The notes under the pieces are model-generated. The model made no database searches, had not been told where the DNA came from, and was given only the letters and a program-made list of their open reading frames with translations. A program made the translations under genes and the position numbers. Source: Odiellus spinosus (taxonomy: Eukaryota; Arthropoda; Arachnida; Opiliones; Phalangiidae). From it: a stretch of DNA of 64,000 nucleotides. This document shows positions 24,581 to 38,823 of this stretch, piece after piece; within the stretch, counting starts at the first letter, position 1, and the number at the start of each line of letters is the position of its first letter. Location: the NCBI GenBank assembly GCA_963920705.1, contig OY987230.1, positions 3,348,001 to 3,412,000 of the forward strand, written 5' to 3'.

Positions 24581-27500
24581 TTGAAAAACAAGAAAAATAT
24601 GGCCAATTCAAGAAATCATACAATATCAAAATAGTCAAATTTCAGATTTTAAAAATTCGCTTTTTGATATTAGATGTTTTTTGAATTGTCCATATTTTCC
24701 ATGTTTTTCAACGGATTTTCCAAAACTCTTGTTTTTTAGATAGACCAATATTTGCTCTTTCGAGTAGTCTTAATTTTGTCTAAATCGCTTAAAAATCAAA
24801 AGTTTTGTGTCCATTTGAATCCAATAATCTTGGATTTTTAAGTGTTTTTGCTTTATTTTAACCAATTTTATATTTGTCACAATTTTGCAATTTAGACAAA
24901 ACCAAAGTCATTCGAAAGAGCAATTAATGGACAGTCTAAATAATAAGAGTTTTCAAAAATCCGTTGAAAAACAAGAAAAATATGGCCAATTCAAGAAATC
25001 ATAGAATATCAAAATAGTCAAATTTCAGATTTTCAAAATTCGCTTTTTGATATTAGATGCTTGTTGAATTGTCCATATTTTCCATGTTTTTCAACGGATT
25101 TTCCAAAACTCTTGTTTTTTAGATAGACCAATATTTGCTCTTTCGAGTGGTCTTAATTTTGTCTAAATCGCTTAAAAATCAAAAGTTTTGTGTCCATTTG
25201 AATCCAATAATCTTGGATTTTTAAGTGTTTTTGCTTTATTTTAACCAATTTTATATTTGTCACAATTTTGCAATTTAGACAAAACCAAAGTCATTCGAAA
25301 GAGCAATTAATGGACAGTCTAAATAATAAAAGTTTTCAAAAATCCGTTGAAAAACAAGAAAAATATGGCCAATTCAAGAAATCATAGAATATCAAAATAG
25401 TCAAATTTCAGATTTTCAAAATTCGCGTTTTGATATTAGATGCTTTTTGAATTGTCCATATTTTCCATGTTTTTCAACGGATTTTCCAAAACTCTTGTTT
25501 TTTAGATAGACCAATATTTGCTCTTTCGAGTGGTCTTAATTTTGTCTAAATCGCTTAAAAATCAAAAGTTTTGTGTCCATTTGAATCCAATAATCTTGGA
25601 TTTTTAAGCGTTTTTGCTTAATTTTAACCAATTTTATATTTGTCACAATTTTGCAATTTAGACAAAACCAAAGTCATTCGAAAGAGCAATTAATGGACAG
25701 TCTAAATAATAAGAGTTTTCAAAAATCCGTTGAAAAACAAGAAAAATATGGCCAATTCAAGAAATCATAGAATATCAAAATAGTCAAATTTCAGATTTTC
25801 AAAATTCGCTTTTCGATATTAGATGTTTTTTGAATTGTCCATATTTTCCATGTTTTTCAACGGATTTTCCAAAACTCTTGTTTTTTAGATAGACCAATAT
25901 TTGCTCTTTCGAGTGGTCTTAATTTTGTCTAAATCGCTTAAAAATCAAAAGTTTTGTGTCCATTTGAATCCAATAATCTTGGATTTTTAAGCGTTTTTGC
26001 TTAATTTTAACCAATTTTATATTTGTCACAATTTTGCAATTTAGACAAAACCAAAGTCATTCGAAAGAGCAATTAATGAACAGTCTAAATAATAAGAGTT
26101 TTCAAAAATCCGTTGAAAAACAAGAAAAATATGGCCAATTCAAGAAATCATAGAATATCAAAATAGTCAAATTTCAGATTTTAAAAATTCGCTTTTTGAT
26201 ATTAGATGTTTTTTGAATTGTCCATATTTTCCATGTTTTTCAACGGATTTTCCAAAACTCTTGTTTTTTAGATAGACCAATATTTGCTCTTTCGAGTAGT
26301 CTTAATTTTGTCTAAATCGCTTAAAAATCAAAAGTTTTGTGTCCATTTGAATCCAATAATCTTGGATTTTTAAGTGTTTTTGCTTTATTTTAACCAATTT
26401 TATATTTGTCACAATTTTGCAATTTAGACAAAACCAAAGTCATTCGAAAGAGCAATTAATGGACAGTCTAAATAATAAGAGTTTTCAAAAATCCGTTGAA
26501 AAACAAGAAAAATATGGCCAATTCAAGAAATCATAGAATATCAAAATAGTCAAATTTCAGATTTTCAAAATTCGCTTTTTGATATTAGATGCTTTTTGAA
26601 TTGTCCATATTTTCCATGTTTTTCAACGGATTTTCCAAAACTCTTGTTTTTTAGATAGACCAATATTTGCTCTTTCGAGTGGTCTTAATTTTGTCTAAAT
26701 CGCTTAAAAATCAAAAGTTTTGTGTCCATTTGAATCCAATAATCTTGGATTTTTAAGTGTTTTTGCTTAATTTTAACCAATTTTATATTTGTCACAATTT
26801 TGCAATTTAGACAAAACCAAAGTCATTCGAAAGAGCAATTAATGGACAGTCCAAATAATAAGAGTTTTCAAAAATCCGTTGAAAAACAAGAAAAATATGG
26901 CCAATTCAAGAAATCATAGAATATCAAAATAGTCAAATTTCAGATTTTCAAAATTCGCTTTTTGATATTAGATGCTTTTTGAATTGTCCATATTTTCCAT
27001 GTTTTTCAACGGATTTTCCAAAACTCTTGTTTTTTAGATAGACCAATATTTGCTCTTTCGAGTGGTCTTAATTTTGTCTAAATCGCTTAAAAATCAAAAG
27101 TTTTGTGTCCATTTGAATCCAATAATCTTGGATTTTTAAGTGTTTTTGCTTTATTTTAACCAATTTTATATTTGTCACAATTTTGCAATTTAGACAAAAC
27201 CAAAGTCATTCGAAAGAGCAATTAATGGACAGTCTAAATAATAAGAGTTTTCAAAAATCCGTTGAAAAACAAGAAAAATATGGCCAATTCAAGAAATCAT
27301 AGAATATCAAAATAGTCAAATTTCAGATTTTCAAAATTCGCTTTTTGATATTAGATGCTTTTTGAATTGTCCATATTTTCCATGTTTTTCAACGGATTTT
27401 CCAAAACTCTTGTTTTTTAGATAGACCAATATTTGCTCTTTCGAGTGGTCTTAATTTTGTCTAAATCGCTTAAAAATCAAAAGTTTTGTGTCCATTTGAA

Positions 27501-30500
27501 TCCAATAATCTTGGATTTTTAAGTGTTTTTGCTTAATTTTAACCAATTTTATATTTGTCACAATTTTGCAATTTAGACAAAACCAAAGTCATTCGAAAGA
27601 GCAATTAATGGACAGTCTAAATAATAAGAGTTTTCAAAAATCCGTTGAAAAACAAGAAAAATATGGCCAATTCAAGAAATCATAGAATATCAAAATAGTC
27701 AAATTTCAGATTTTAAAAATTCGCTTTTTGATATTAGATGTTTTTTGAATTGTCCATATTTTCCATGTTTTTCAACGGATTTTCCAAAACTCTTGTTTTT
27801 TAGATAGACCAATATTTGCTCTTTCGAGTGGTCTTAATTTTGTCTAAATCGCTTAAAAATCAAAAGTTTTGTTTCCATTTGAATCCTATAATCTTGGATT
27901 TTTAAGCGTTTTTGCTTAATTTTAACCAATTTTATATTTGTCACAATTTTGCAATTTAGACAAAACCAAAGTCATTCGAAAGAGCAATTAATGGACAGTC
28001 TAAATAATAAGAGTTTTCAAAAATCCGTTGAAAAACAAGAAAAATATGGCCAATTCAAGAAATCATAGAATATCAAAATAGTCAAATTTCAGATTTTAAA
28101 AATTCGCTTTTTGATATTAGATGTTTTTTGAATTGTCCATATTTTCCATGTTTTTCCACGGATTTTCCAAAACTCTTTATTTTCAGATAGACCAATATTT
28201 GCTCTTTCGAGTGGTCTTAATTTTGTCTAAATCGCTTAAAAATCAAACGTTTTGTGTCCATTTGAATCCAATAATCTTGGATTTTTAAGTGTTTTTGCTT
28301 AATTTTAACCAATTTTATATTTGTCACGTCTTGGCAATTTAGACAAAACCAAAGTCATTCGAAAGAGCAATTAATGGACAGTCTAAATAATAAGAGTTTT
28401 CAAAAATCCGTTGAAAAACAAGAAAAATATGGCCAATTCAAGAAATCATAAAATATCAAAATAGTCAAAGTTCAGATTTTAAAAATTCGCTTTTTGATAT
28501 TAGATGTTTTTTGAATTGGCCATATTTTTCTTGTTTTTCAACGGATTTTCCAAAACTCTTGATTTTCAGATAGACCAATATTTGCTCTTTCAAGTGGTCT
28601 TAATTTTGTCTAAATCGCTTAAAAATCAAAAGTTTTGTGTCCTTTTGAATCCAATAATCTTGGATTTTTAAGTGTTTTTGCTTTATTTTAACCAATTTTA
28701 TATCTGTCACGTCTTGGCAATTTAGACAAAACCAAAGTCATTCGAAAGAGCAATTAATGGACAATCTAAATAATAAGAGTTTTCAAAAATCCGTTGAAAA
28801 ACAAGAAAAATATGGCCAATTCAAGAAATCATAGAATATCAAAATAGTCAAATTTCAGATTTTAAAAATTCGCTTTTTGATATTAGATGCTTTTTGAATT
28901 GTCCATATTTTCAATGTTTTTCAACGGATTTTCCAAAACTCATGTTTTTTAGATAGACCAATATTTGCTCTTTCGAGTGGACTAATTTTGTCTAAATCGC
29001 TTAAAAATCAAAAGTTTTGTGTCCATTTGAATCCAATAATTTTGGATTTTTAAGTGTTTTTGCTTTATTTTAACCAATTTTATATTTGTCACGTCTTGGC
29101 AATTTAGACAAAACCAAAGTCATTCGAAAGAGCAATTAATGGACAGTCTAAATAACAAGAGTTTTCAAAAATCCGTTGAAAAACAAGAAAAATATGGCCA
29201 ATTCAAGAAATCATACAATATCAAAATAGTCGAATTTCAGATTTTAAAAATTCGCTTTTTGATATTAGATGCTTTTTTAATTGTCCATATTTTCCATGTT
29301 TTTCAACGGATTTTCCAAAACTCATGTTTTTTAGATAGACCAATATTTGCTCTTTCGAGTGGACTAATTTTGTCTAAATCGCTTAAAAATCAAAAGTTTT
29401 GTGTCCATTTGAATCCAATAATCTTGGATTTTTAAGTGTTTTTGCTTTATTTTAACCAATTTTATATTTGTCACAATTTTGCAATTTAGACAAAACCAAA
29501 GTCATTCGAAAGAGCAATTAATGGACAGTCTAAATAATAAGAGTTTTCAAAAATCCGTTGAAAAACAAGAAAAATATGGCCAATTCAAGAAATCATAGAA
29601 TATCAAAATAGTCAAATTTCAGATTTTAAAAATTCGCTTTTTGATATTAGATGTTTTTTGAATTGGCCATATTTTTCTTGTTTTTCAACGGATTTTCCAA
29701 AACTCTTGATTTTCAGATAGACCAATATTTGCTCTTTCAAGTGGTCTTAATTTTGTCTAAATCGCTTAAAAATCAAAAGTTTTGTGTCCTTTTGAATCCA
29801 ATAATCTTGGATTTTTAAGTGTTTTTGCTTTATTTTAACCAATTTTATATCTGTCACGTCTTGGCAATTTAGACAAAACCAAAGTCATTCGAAAGAGCAA
29901 TTAATGGACAGTCTAAATAACAAGAGTTTTCAAAAATCCGTTGAAAAACAAGAAAAATATGGTCAATTCAAGAAACCATACAATATCAAAATAGTCAAAT
30001 TTCAGATTTTAAAAATTCGCTTTTTGATATTAGATGTTTTTTGAATTGTCCATATTTTCCATGTTTTTCAACGGATTTTTAAAACTCTTGATTTTCAGAT
30101 AGACCAATATTTGCTCTTTCGAGTGGTCTTAATTTTGTCTAAATCGCTTAAAAATCAAAAGTTTTGTGTCCATTTTAATCCAATAATCTTGGATTTTTAA
30201 GCGTTTTTGCTTAATTTTAACCAATTTTATATTTGTCACAATTTTGCAATTTAGACAAAACCAAAGTCATTCGAAAGAGCAATTAATGGACAGTCTAAAT
30301 AACAAGAGTTTTCAAAAATCCGTTGAAAAACAAAAAAAATATGGCCAATTCAAGAAATCATACAATATCAAAATAGTCAAATTTCAGATTTTAAAAATTC
30401 GCTTTTTGATATTAGATGTTTTTTGAATTGTCCATATTTTCCATATTTTTCAACGGATTTTTAAAACTCTTGATTTTCAGATAGACCAATATTTGCTCTT

Positions 30501-33500
30501 TCGAGTGGTCTTAATTTTGTCTAAATCGCTTAAAAATCAAAAGTTTTGTGTCCATTTGAGTCCAATAATCTTGGATTTTTAAGTGTTTTTGCTTAATTTT
30601 AACCAATTTTATATTTGTCACGTCTTGGCAATTTAGACAAAACCAAAGTCATTCGAAAGAGCAATTAATGGACAGTCTAAATAATAAGAGTTTTCAAAAA
30701 TCCGTTGAAAAACAAGAAAAATATGGCCAATTCAAGAAATCATACAATATCAAAATAGTCGAATTTCAGATTTTAAAAATTCGCTTTTTGATATTAGATG
30801 CTTTTTGAATTGTCCATATTTTCCATGTTTTTCAACGGATTTTCCAAAACTCTTGTTTTTTAGATAGACCAATATTTGCTCTTTCGAGTGGTCTTAATTT
30901 TGTCTATATCGCTTAAAAATCAAAAGTTTTGTGTCCATTTTAATCCAATAATCTTGGATTTTTAAGTGTTTTTGCTTTATTTTAACCAATTTTATATTTG
31001 TCACAATTTTGCAATTTAGACAAAACCAAAGTCATTCGAAAGAGCAATTAATGGACAGTCTAAATAACAAGAGTTTTCAAAAATCCGTTGAAAAACAAGA
31101 AAAATATGGCCAATTCAAGAAATCATACAATATCAAAATAGTCAAATTTCAGATTTTAAAAATTCGCTTTTTGATATTAGATGTTTTTTGAATTGTCCAT
31201 ATTTTCCATGTTTTTCAACGGATTTTTAAAACTCTTGATTTTCAGATAGACCAATATTTGCTCTTTCGAGTGGTCTTAATTTTGTCTAAATCGCTTAAAA
31301 ATCAAAAGTTTTGTGTCCATTTGAATCCAATAATCTTGGATTTTTAAGTGTTTTTGCTTAATTTTAACCAATTTTATATTTGTCACAATTTTGCAATTTA
31401 GACAAAACCAAAGTCATTCGAAAGAGCAATTAATGGACAGTCTAAATAATAAGAGTTTTCAAAAATCCGTTGAAAAACAAGAAAAATATGGCCAATTCAA
31501 GAAATCATAGAATATCAAAATAGTCAAATTTCAGATTTTAAAAATTCGCTTTTTGATATTAGATGTTTTTTGAATTGTCCATATTTTCCATGTTTTTCAA
31601 CGGATTTTCCAAAACTCTTGTTTTTTAGATAGACCAATATTTGCTCTTTCGAGTAGTCTTAATTTTGTCTAAATCGCTTAAAAATCAAAAGTTTTGTGTC
31701 CATTTGAATCCAATAATCTTGGATTTTTAAGTGTTTTTGCTTTATTTTAACCAATTTTATATTTGTCACAATTTTGCAATTTAGACAAAACCAAAGTCAT
31801 TCGAAAGAGCAATTAATGGACAGTCTAAATAATAAGAGTTTTCAAAAATCCGTTGAAAAACAAGAAAAATATGGCCAATTCAAGAAATCATAGAATATCA
31901 AAATAGTCAAATTTCAGATTTTCAAAATTCGCTTTTTGATATTAGATGTTTTTTGAATTGTCCATATTTTCCATGTTTTTCAACGGATTTTTAAAACTCT
32001 TGATTTTCAGATAGACCAATATTTGCTCTTTCGAATGGTCTTAATTTTGTCTAAATCGCTTAAAAATCAAAAGTTTTGTGTCCATTTGAATCCAATAATC
32101 TTGGATTTTTAAGTGTTTTTGCTTAATTTTAACCAATTTTATATTTGTCACGTCTTGGAAATTTAGACAAAACCAAAGTCATTCGAAAGAGCAATTAATG
32201 GACAGTCTAAATAATAAGAGTTTTCAAAAATCCGTTGAAAAACAAGAAAAATATGGCCAATTCAAGAAATCATACAATATCAAAATAGTCGAATTTCAGA
32301 TTTTAAAAATTCGCTTTTTGATATTAGATGCTTTTTGAATTGTCCATATTTTCCATGTTTTTCAACGGATTTTCCAAAACTCTTGTTTTTTAGATAGACC
32401 AATATTTGCTCTTTCGAGTGGTCTTAATTTTGTCTATATCGCTTAAAAATCAAAAGTTTTGTGTCCATTTTAATCCAATAATCTTGGATTTTTAAGTGTT
32501 TTTGCTTTATTTTAACCAATTTTATATTTGACACAATTTTGCAATTTAGACAAATCCAAAGTCATTCGAAAGAGCAATTAATGGACAGTCTAAATAACAA
32601 GAGTTTTCAAAAATCCGTTGAAAAACAAGAAAAATATGGCCAATTCAAGAAATCATAGAATATCAAAATAGTCAAATTTCAGATTTTCAAAATTCGCTTT
32701 TTGATATTAGATGCTTTTTGAATTGTCCATATTTTCCATGTTTTTCAACGGATTTTTAAAACTCTTGATTTTCAGATAGACCAATATTTGCTCTTTCGAA
32801 TGGTCTTAATTTTGTCTAAATCGCTTAAAAATCAAAAGTTTTGTGTCCATTTGAATCCAATAATCTTGGATTTTTAAGTGTTTTTGCTTAATTTTAACCA
32901 ATTTTATATTTGTCACGTCTTGGCAATTTAGACAAAACCAAAGTCATTCGAAAGAGCAATTAATGGACAGTCTAAATAATAAGAGTTTTCAAAAATCCGT
33001 TGAAAAACAAGAAAAATATGGCCAATTCAAGAAATCATACAATATCAAAATAGTCGAATTTCAGATTTTAAAAATTCGCTTTTTGATATTAGATGCTTTT
33101 TGAATTGTCCATATTTTCCATGTTTTTCAACGGATTTTCCAAAACTCTTGTTTTTTAGATAGACCAATATTTGCTCTTTCGAGTGGTCTTAATTTTGTCT
33201 ATATCGCTTAAAAATCAAAAGTTTTGTGTCCATTTTAATCCAATAATCTTGGATTTTTAAGTGTTTTTGCTTTATTTTAACCAATTTTATATTTGACACA
33301 ATTTTGCAATTTAGACAAATCCAAAGTCATTCGAAAGAGCAATTAATGGACAGTCTAAATAACAAGAGTTTTCAAAAATCCGTTGAAAAACAAGAAAAAT
33401 ATGGCCAATTCAAGAAATCATAGAATATCAAAATAGTCAAATTTCAGATTTTCAAAATTCGCTTTTTGATATTAGATGCTTTTTGAATTGTCCATATTTT

Positions 33501-35258
33501 CCATGTTTTTCAACGGATTTTCCAAAACTCTTGTTTTTTAGATAGACCAATATTTGCTCTTTCAGTGGTCTTAATTTTGTCTAAATCGCTTAAAAATCAA
33601 AAGTTTTGTGTCCATTTGAATCCAATAATCTTGGATTTTTAAGTGTTTTTGCTTAATTTTAACCAATTTTATATTTGTCACAATTTTGCAATTTAGACAA
33701 AACCAAAGTCATTCGAAAGAGCAATTAATGGACAGTCTAAATAATAAGAGTTTTCAAAAATCCGTTGAAAAACAAGAAAAATATGGCCAATTCAAGAAAT
33801 CATAGAATATCAAAATAGTCAAATTTCAGATTTTAAAAATTCGCTTTTTGATATTAGATGTTTTTTGAATTGTCCATATTTTCCATGTTTTTCAACGGAT
33901 TTTCCAAAACTCTTGTTTTTTAGATAGACCAATATTTGCTCTTTCGAGTGGTCTTAATTTTGTCTAAATCGCTTAAAAATCAAAAGTTTTGTGTCCATTT
34001 GAATCCAATAATCTTGGATTTTTAAGTGTTTTTGCTTTCTTTTAACCAATTTTATATTTGTCACAATTTTGCAATTTAGACAAAACCAAAGTCATTCGAA
34101 AGAGCAATTAATGGACAGTCTAAATAATAAGAGTTTTCAAAAATCCGTTGAAAAACAAGAAAAATATGGCCAATTCAAGAAATCATAGAATATCAAAATA
34201 GTCAAATTTCAGATTTTAAAAATTCGCTTTTTGATATTAGATGTTTTTTGAATTGTCCATATTTTCCATGTTTTTCAACGGATTTTCCAAAACTCTTGTT
34301 TTTTAGATAGACCAATATTTGCTCTTTCGAGTGGTCTTAATTTTGTCTATATCGCTTAAAAATCAAAAGTTTTGTGTCCATTTGAATCCAATAATCTTGG
34401 ATTTTTAAGTGTTTTTGCTTTCTTTTAACCAATTTTATATTTGTCACAATTTTGCAATTTAGACAAAACCAAAGTCATTCGAAAGAGCAATTAATGGACA
34501 GTCTAAATAATAAGAGTTTTCAAAAATCCGTTGAAAAACAAGAAAAATATGGCCAATTCAAGAAATCATAGAATATCAAAATAGTCAAATTTCAGATTTT
34601 AAAAATTCGCTTTTTGATATTAGATGTTTTTTGAATTGTCCATATTTTCCATGTTTTTCAACGGATTTTCCAAAACTCTTGTTTTTTAGATAGACCAATA
34701 TTTGCTCTTTCGAGTGGTCTTAATTTTGTCTAAATCGCTTAAAAATCAAAAGTTTTGTGTCCATTTGAATCCAATAATCTTGGATTTTTAAGTGTTTTTG
34801 CTTTCTTTTAACCAATTTTATATTTGTCACAATTTTGCAATTTAGACAAAACCAAAGTCATTCGAAAGAGCAATTAATGGACAGTCTAAATAATAAGAGT
34901 TTTCAAAAATCCGTTGAAAAACAAGAAAAATATGGCCAATTCAAGAAATCATAGAATATCAAAATAGTCAAATTTCAGATTTTAAAAATTCGCTTTTCGA
35001 TATTAGATGTTTTTTGAATTGTCCATATTTTCCATGTTTTTCAACGGATTTTCCAAAACTCTTGTTTTTTAGATAGACCAATATTTGCTCTTTCGAGTAG
35101 TCTTAATTTTGTCTAAATCGCTTAAAAATCAAAAGTTTTGTGTCCATTTGAATCCAATAATCTTGGATTTTTAAGTGTTTTTGCTTTATTTTAACCAATT
35201 TTATATTTGTCACAATTTTGCAATTTAGACAAAACCAAAGTCATTCGAAAGAGCAATT
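24581..35258 (-). repeat. Orientation block 4 (-), about 28 units
   Basis: This is an uninterrupted minus run. The inner end of arm B is mostly GAAATCATAGAAT, unlike the ACCATACAAT form of later blocks. The linker junction varies between CACAATTTTGC and CACGTCTTGGC. A 764-bp duplication (about 31950-33477) carries GACACAATTTT and ACAAATCCAAAG twice. Three successive units near 34032, 34415 and 34798 share TTGCTTTCTTTTAACC at 383-bp spacing, a local single-unit amplification. Confidence 0.9.
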
Positions 35259-35297
35259 AATTGCTCTTTCGAATGACTTTGGTTTTGTCTAAATTGC
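35220..35297. repeat. 78-bp perfect palindrome, copy 1
   Basis: The outer end of reversed arm B runs straight into the outer end of forward arm B around AATT|AATT, centre 35258/35259, with no spacer. The first mismatch on extension is at 35219/35298. The flanks continue to match as inverted sequence for about 330 bp per side with few mismatches, including the shared rarer CTACTCG form. Relative to a B-B hybrid unit about 207 bp of centre is missing. Confidence 0.95.
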
Positions 35298-35586
35298 CAA
35301 GTCGTGACAAATATAAAATTGGTTAAAATAAAGCAAAAACACTTAAAAATCCAAGATTATTGGATTCAAATGGACACAAAACTTTTGATTTTTAAGCGAT
35401 TTAGACAAAATTAAGACTACTCGAAAGAGCAAATATTGGTCTATCTGAAAATCAAGAGTTTTGGAAAATCCGTTGAAAAACATGGAAAATATAGCCAATT
35501 CAAAAAACATCTAATATCAAAAAGCAAATTTTTAAAATCTGAAATTTGACTATTTTGATATTGTATGATTTCTTGAATAGGCCATA
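35259..35586 (+). repeat. Orientation block 5 (+), under one unit
   Basis: The block starts at the palindrome centre and ends in CCATATTTT near 35582-35590, where B becomes reversed A. The unit at the end has A-type sequence on both sides of its core (about 35398-35680). Confidence 0.88.
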
Positions 35587-38495
35587 TTTTCCATGTTTTT
35601 CAAAGGATTTTCCAAAACTCTTGATTTTCAGATAGACCAATATTTGCTCTTTCGAGTGGTCTTAATTTTGTCTAAATCGCTTAAAAATCAAAAGTTTTGT
35701 GTCCATTTGAATCCAATAATCTTGGATTTTGAAGTGTTTTTGCTTAATTTTAACCAATTTTATATTGGTCACAATTTTGCAATTTAGACAAAACCAAAGT
35801 CATTCGAAAGAGCAATTAATGGACAGTCTAAATAATAAGAGTTTTCAAAAATCCGTTGAAAAACAAGAAAAATATGGCCAATTCAAGAAATCATACAATA
35901 TCAAAATAGTCAAATTTCAGATTTTCAAAATTCGCTTTTTGATATTAGATGTTTTTTGAATTGTCCATATTTTCCATGTTTTTCAACGGATTTTCCAAAA
36001 CTCTTGATTTTCAGATAGACCAATATTTGCTCTTTCGAGTGGTCTTAATTTTGTCTAAATCGCTTAAAAATCAAAAGTTTTGTGTCCATTTGAATCCAAT
36101 AATCTTGGATTTTGAAGTGTTTTTGCTTTATTTTAACCAATTTTATATTTGTCACAATTTTGCAATTTAGACAAAACCAAAGTCATTCGAAAGAGCAATT
36201 AATGGACAGTCAAATAAAAAGAGTTTTCAAAAATCCGTTGAAAAACAAGAAAAATATGGCCAATTCAAGAAATCATAGAATATCAAAATAGTCAAATTTC
36301 AGATTTTAAAAATTCGCTTTTTGATATTAGATGTTTTTTGAATTGTCCTTATTTTCCATGTTTTTCAACGGATTTTCCAAAACTCTTGTTTTTTAGATAG
36401 ACCAATATTTGCTCTTTCGAGTGGTCTTAATTTTGTCTAAATCGCTTAAAAATCAAAAGTTTTGTGTCCATTTGTATCCAATAATCTTGGATTTTTAAGT
36501 GTTTTTGCTTTATTTTAACCAATTTTATATTTGTCACAATTTTGCAATTTAGACAAAACCAAAGTCATTCGAAAGAGCAATTAATGGACAGTCTAAATAA
36601 CAAGAATTTTCAAAAATCCGTTGAAAAACAAGAAAAATATGGCCAATTCAAGAAACCATACAATATCAAAATAGTCAAATTTCAGATTTTAAAAATTCGC
36701 TTTTTGATATTAGATGTTTTTTGAATTGTCCATATTTTCCATGTTTTTCAAAGGATTTTCCAAAACTCATGTTTTTTAGATAGACCAATATTTGCTCTTT
36801 CGAGTGGTCTAATTTTGTCTAAATCGCTTAAAAATCAAAAGTTTTGTGTCCATTTGAATCCAATAATCTTGGATTTTTAAGCGTTTTTGCTTAATTTTAA
36901 CCAATTTTATATTGGTCACAATTTTGCAATTTAGACAAAACCAAAGTCATTCGAAAGAGCAATTAATGGACAGTCTAAATAATAAGAGTTTTCAAAAATC
37001 CGTTGAAAAACAAGAAAAATATGGCCAATTCAAGAAATCATACAATATCAAAATAGTCAAATTTCAGATTTTCAAAATTCGCTTTTTGATATTAGATGTT
37101 TTTTGAATTGTCCATATTTTCCATGTTTTTCAAGGGATTTTCCAAAACTCTTGATTTTCAGATAGACCAATATTTGCTCTTTCGAGTGGTCTTAATTTTG
37201 TCTAAATCGCTTAAAAATCAAAAGTTTTGTGTCCATTTGAATCCAATAATCTTGGATTTTGAAGTGTTTTTGCTTTATTTTAACCAATTTTATATTTGTC
37301 ACAATTTTGCAATTTAGACAAAACCAAAGTCATTCGAAAGAGCAATTAATGGACAGTCAAATAAAAAGAGTTTTCAAAAATCCGTTGAAAAACAAGAAAA
37401 ATATGGCCAATTCAAGAAATCATAGAATATCAAAATAGTCAAATTTCAGATTTTAAAAATTCGCTTTTTGATATTAGATGTTTTTTGAATTGTCCTTATT
37501 TTCCATGTTTTTCAACGGATTTTCCAAAACTCTTGTTTTTTAGATAGACCAATATTTGCTCTTTCGAGTGGTCTTAATTTTGTCTAAATCGCTTAAAAAT
37601 CAAAAGTTTTGTGTCCATTTGAATCCAATAATATTGGATTTTTAAGTGTTTTTGCTTAATTTTAACCAATTTTATAATTGTCACAATTTTGCAATTTAGA
37701 CAAAACCAAAGTCATTCGAAAGAGCAATTAATGGACAGTCTAAATAATAAGAGTTTTCAAAAATCCGTTGAAAAACAAGAAAAATATGGCCAATTCAAGA
37801 AACCATACAATATCAAAATAGTCAAATTTCAGATTTTAAAAATTCGCTTTTTGATATTAGATGTTTTTTGAATTGGCTATATTTTCCATGTTTTTCAAAG
37901 GATTTTCCAAAACTCATGTTTTTTAGATAGACCAATATTTGCTCTTTCGAGTGGTCTTAATTTTGTCTAAATCGCTTAAAAATCAAAAGTTTTGTGTCCA
38001 TTTGAATCCAATAATCTTGGATTTTTAAGTGTTTTTGCTTTCTTTTAACCAATTTTATATTTGTCACAATTTTGCAATTTAGACAAAACCAAAGTCATTC
38101 GAAAGAGCAATTAATGGACAGTCTAAATAATAAGAGTTTTCAAAAATCCGTTGAAAAACAAGAAAAATATGGCCAATTCAAGAAATCATAGAATATCAAA
38201 ATAGTCAAATTTCAGATTTTAAAAATTCGCTTTTCGATATTAGATGTTTTTTGAATTGTCCATATTTTCCATGTTTTTCAACGGATTTTCCAAAACTCTT
38301 GTTTTTTAGATAGACCAATATTTGCTCTTTCGAGTAGTCTTAATTTTGTCTAAATCGCTTAAAAATCAAAAGTTTTGTGTCCATTTGAATCCAATAATCT
38401 TGGATTTTTAAGTGTTTTTGCTTTATTTTAACCAATTTTATATTTGTCACAATTTTGCAATTTAGACAAAACCAAAGTCATTCGAAAGAGCAATT
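35587..38495 (-). repeat. Orientation block 6 (-), about 7.6 units
   Basis: Minus-oriented units lie between two + islets. An internal period of 1,147 bp (about three units) is visible: TTTTGAAGTG with AGTCAAATAAAAAG recurs at that spacing. Linkers with TATTGGTCACAA and TATAATTGTCAC mark individual units. Confidence 0.88.
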
Positions 38496-38534
38496 AATTG
38501 CTCTTTCGAATGACTTTGGTTTTGTCTAAATTGC
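38457..38534. repeat. 78-bp perfect palindrome, copy 2
   Basis: This is identical to the palindrome at 35220 and lies exactly 3,237 bp downstream, so it was carried by the segmental duplication. Its centre is 38495/38496. Confidence 0.95.
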
Positions 38535-38823
38535 CAAGTCGTGACAAATATAAAATTGGTTAAAATAAAGCAAAAACACTTAAAAATCCAAGATTATTGG
38601 ATTCAAATGGACACAAAACTTTTGATTTTTAAGCGATTTAGACAAAATTAAGACTACTCGAAAGAGCAAATATTGGTCTATCTGAAAATCAAGAGTTTTG
38701 GAAAATCCGTTGAAAAACATGGAAAATATAGCCAATTCAAAAAACATCTAATATCAAAAAGCAAATTTTTAAAATCTGAAATTTGACTATTTTGATATTG
38801 TATGATTTCTTGAATAGGCCATA
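38496..38823 (+). repeat. Orientation block 7 (+), under one unit
   Basis: This is the duplicate of block 5, offset by 3,237 bp, with the same two junctions. Confidence 0.88.

Larger units (their letters stand above)
34681..37917. repeat. 3,237-bp segmental duplication, copy 1
   Basis: This segment includes two orientation switches and a 78-bp palindrome, and is followed directly by a near-identical copy. Shared private variants include GCTTTTCGATATT, GAATAGGCCATA, ATTTTGAAGTG, AGTCAAATAAAAAG, GTCCTTATTTTCC and TTTGTATCC. One visible difference is TTTTTCAAGGGA (near 37131) against TTTTTCAACGGA in copy 2. Length is about 8.45 units, the fraction coming from the flips inside. The edge is set where CAAAGG/CTCATG in one copy first replaces CAACGG/CTCTTG. 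Confidence 0.88.

Noticed and set aside
35220-35297. Palindrome as a pure sequencing fold-back artefact
   Set aside because: Flanking arms differ at several positions (GCCAAGTCGTGAC against GCAAAATTGTGAC, CTGAAAATC against CTAAAAAAC), and the palindrome exists in two duplicated copies. An artefact would give identical arms. Assembly error still needs read-level exclusion.
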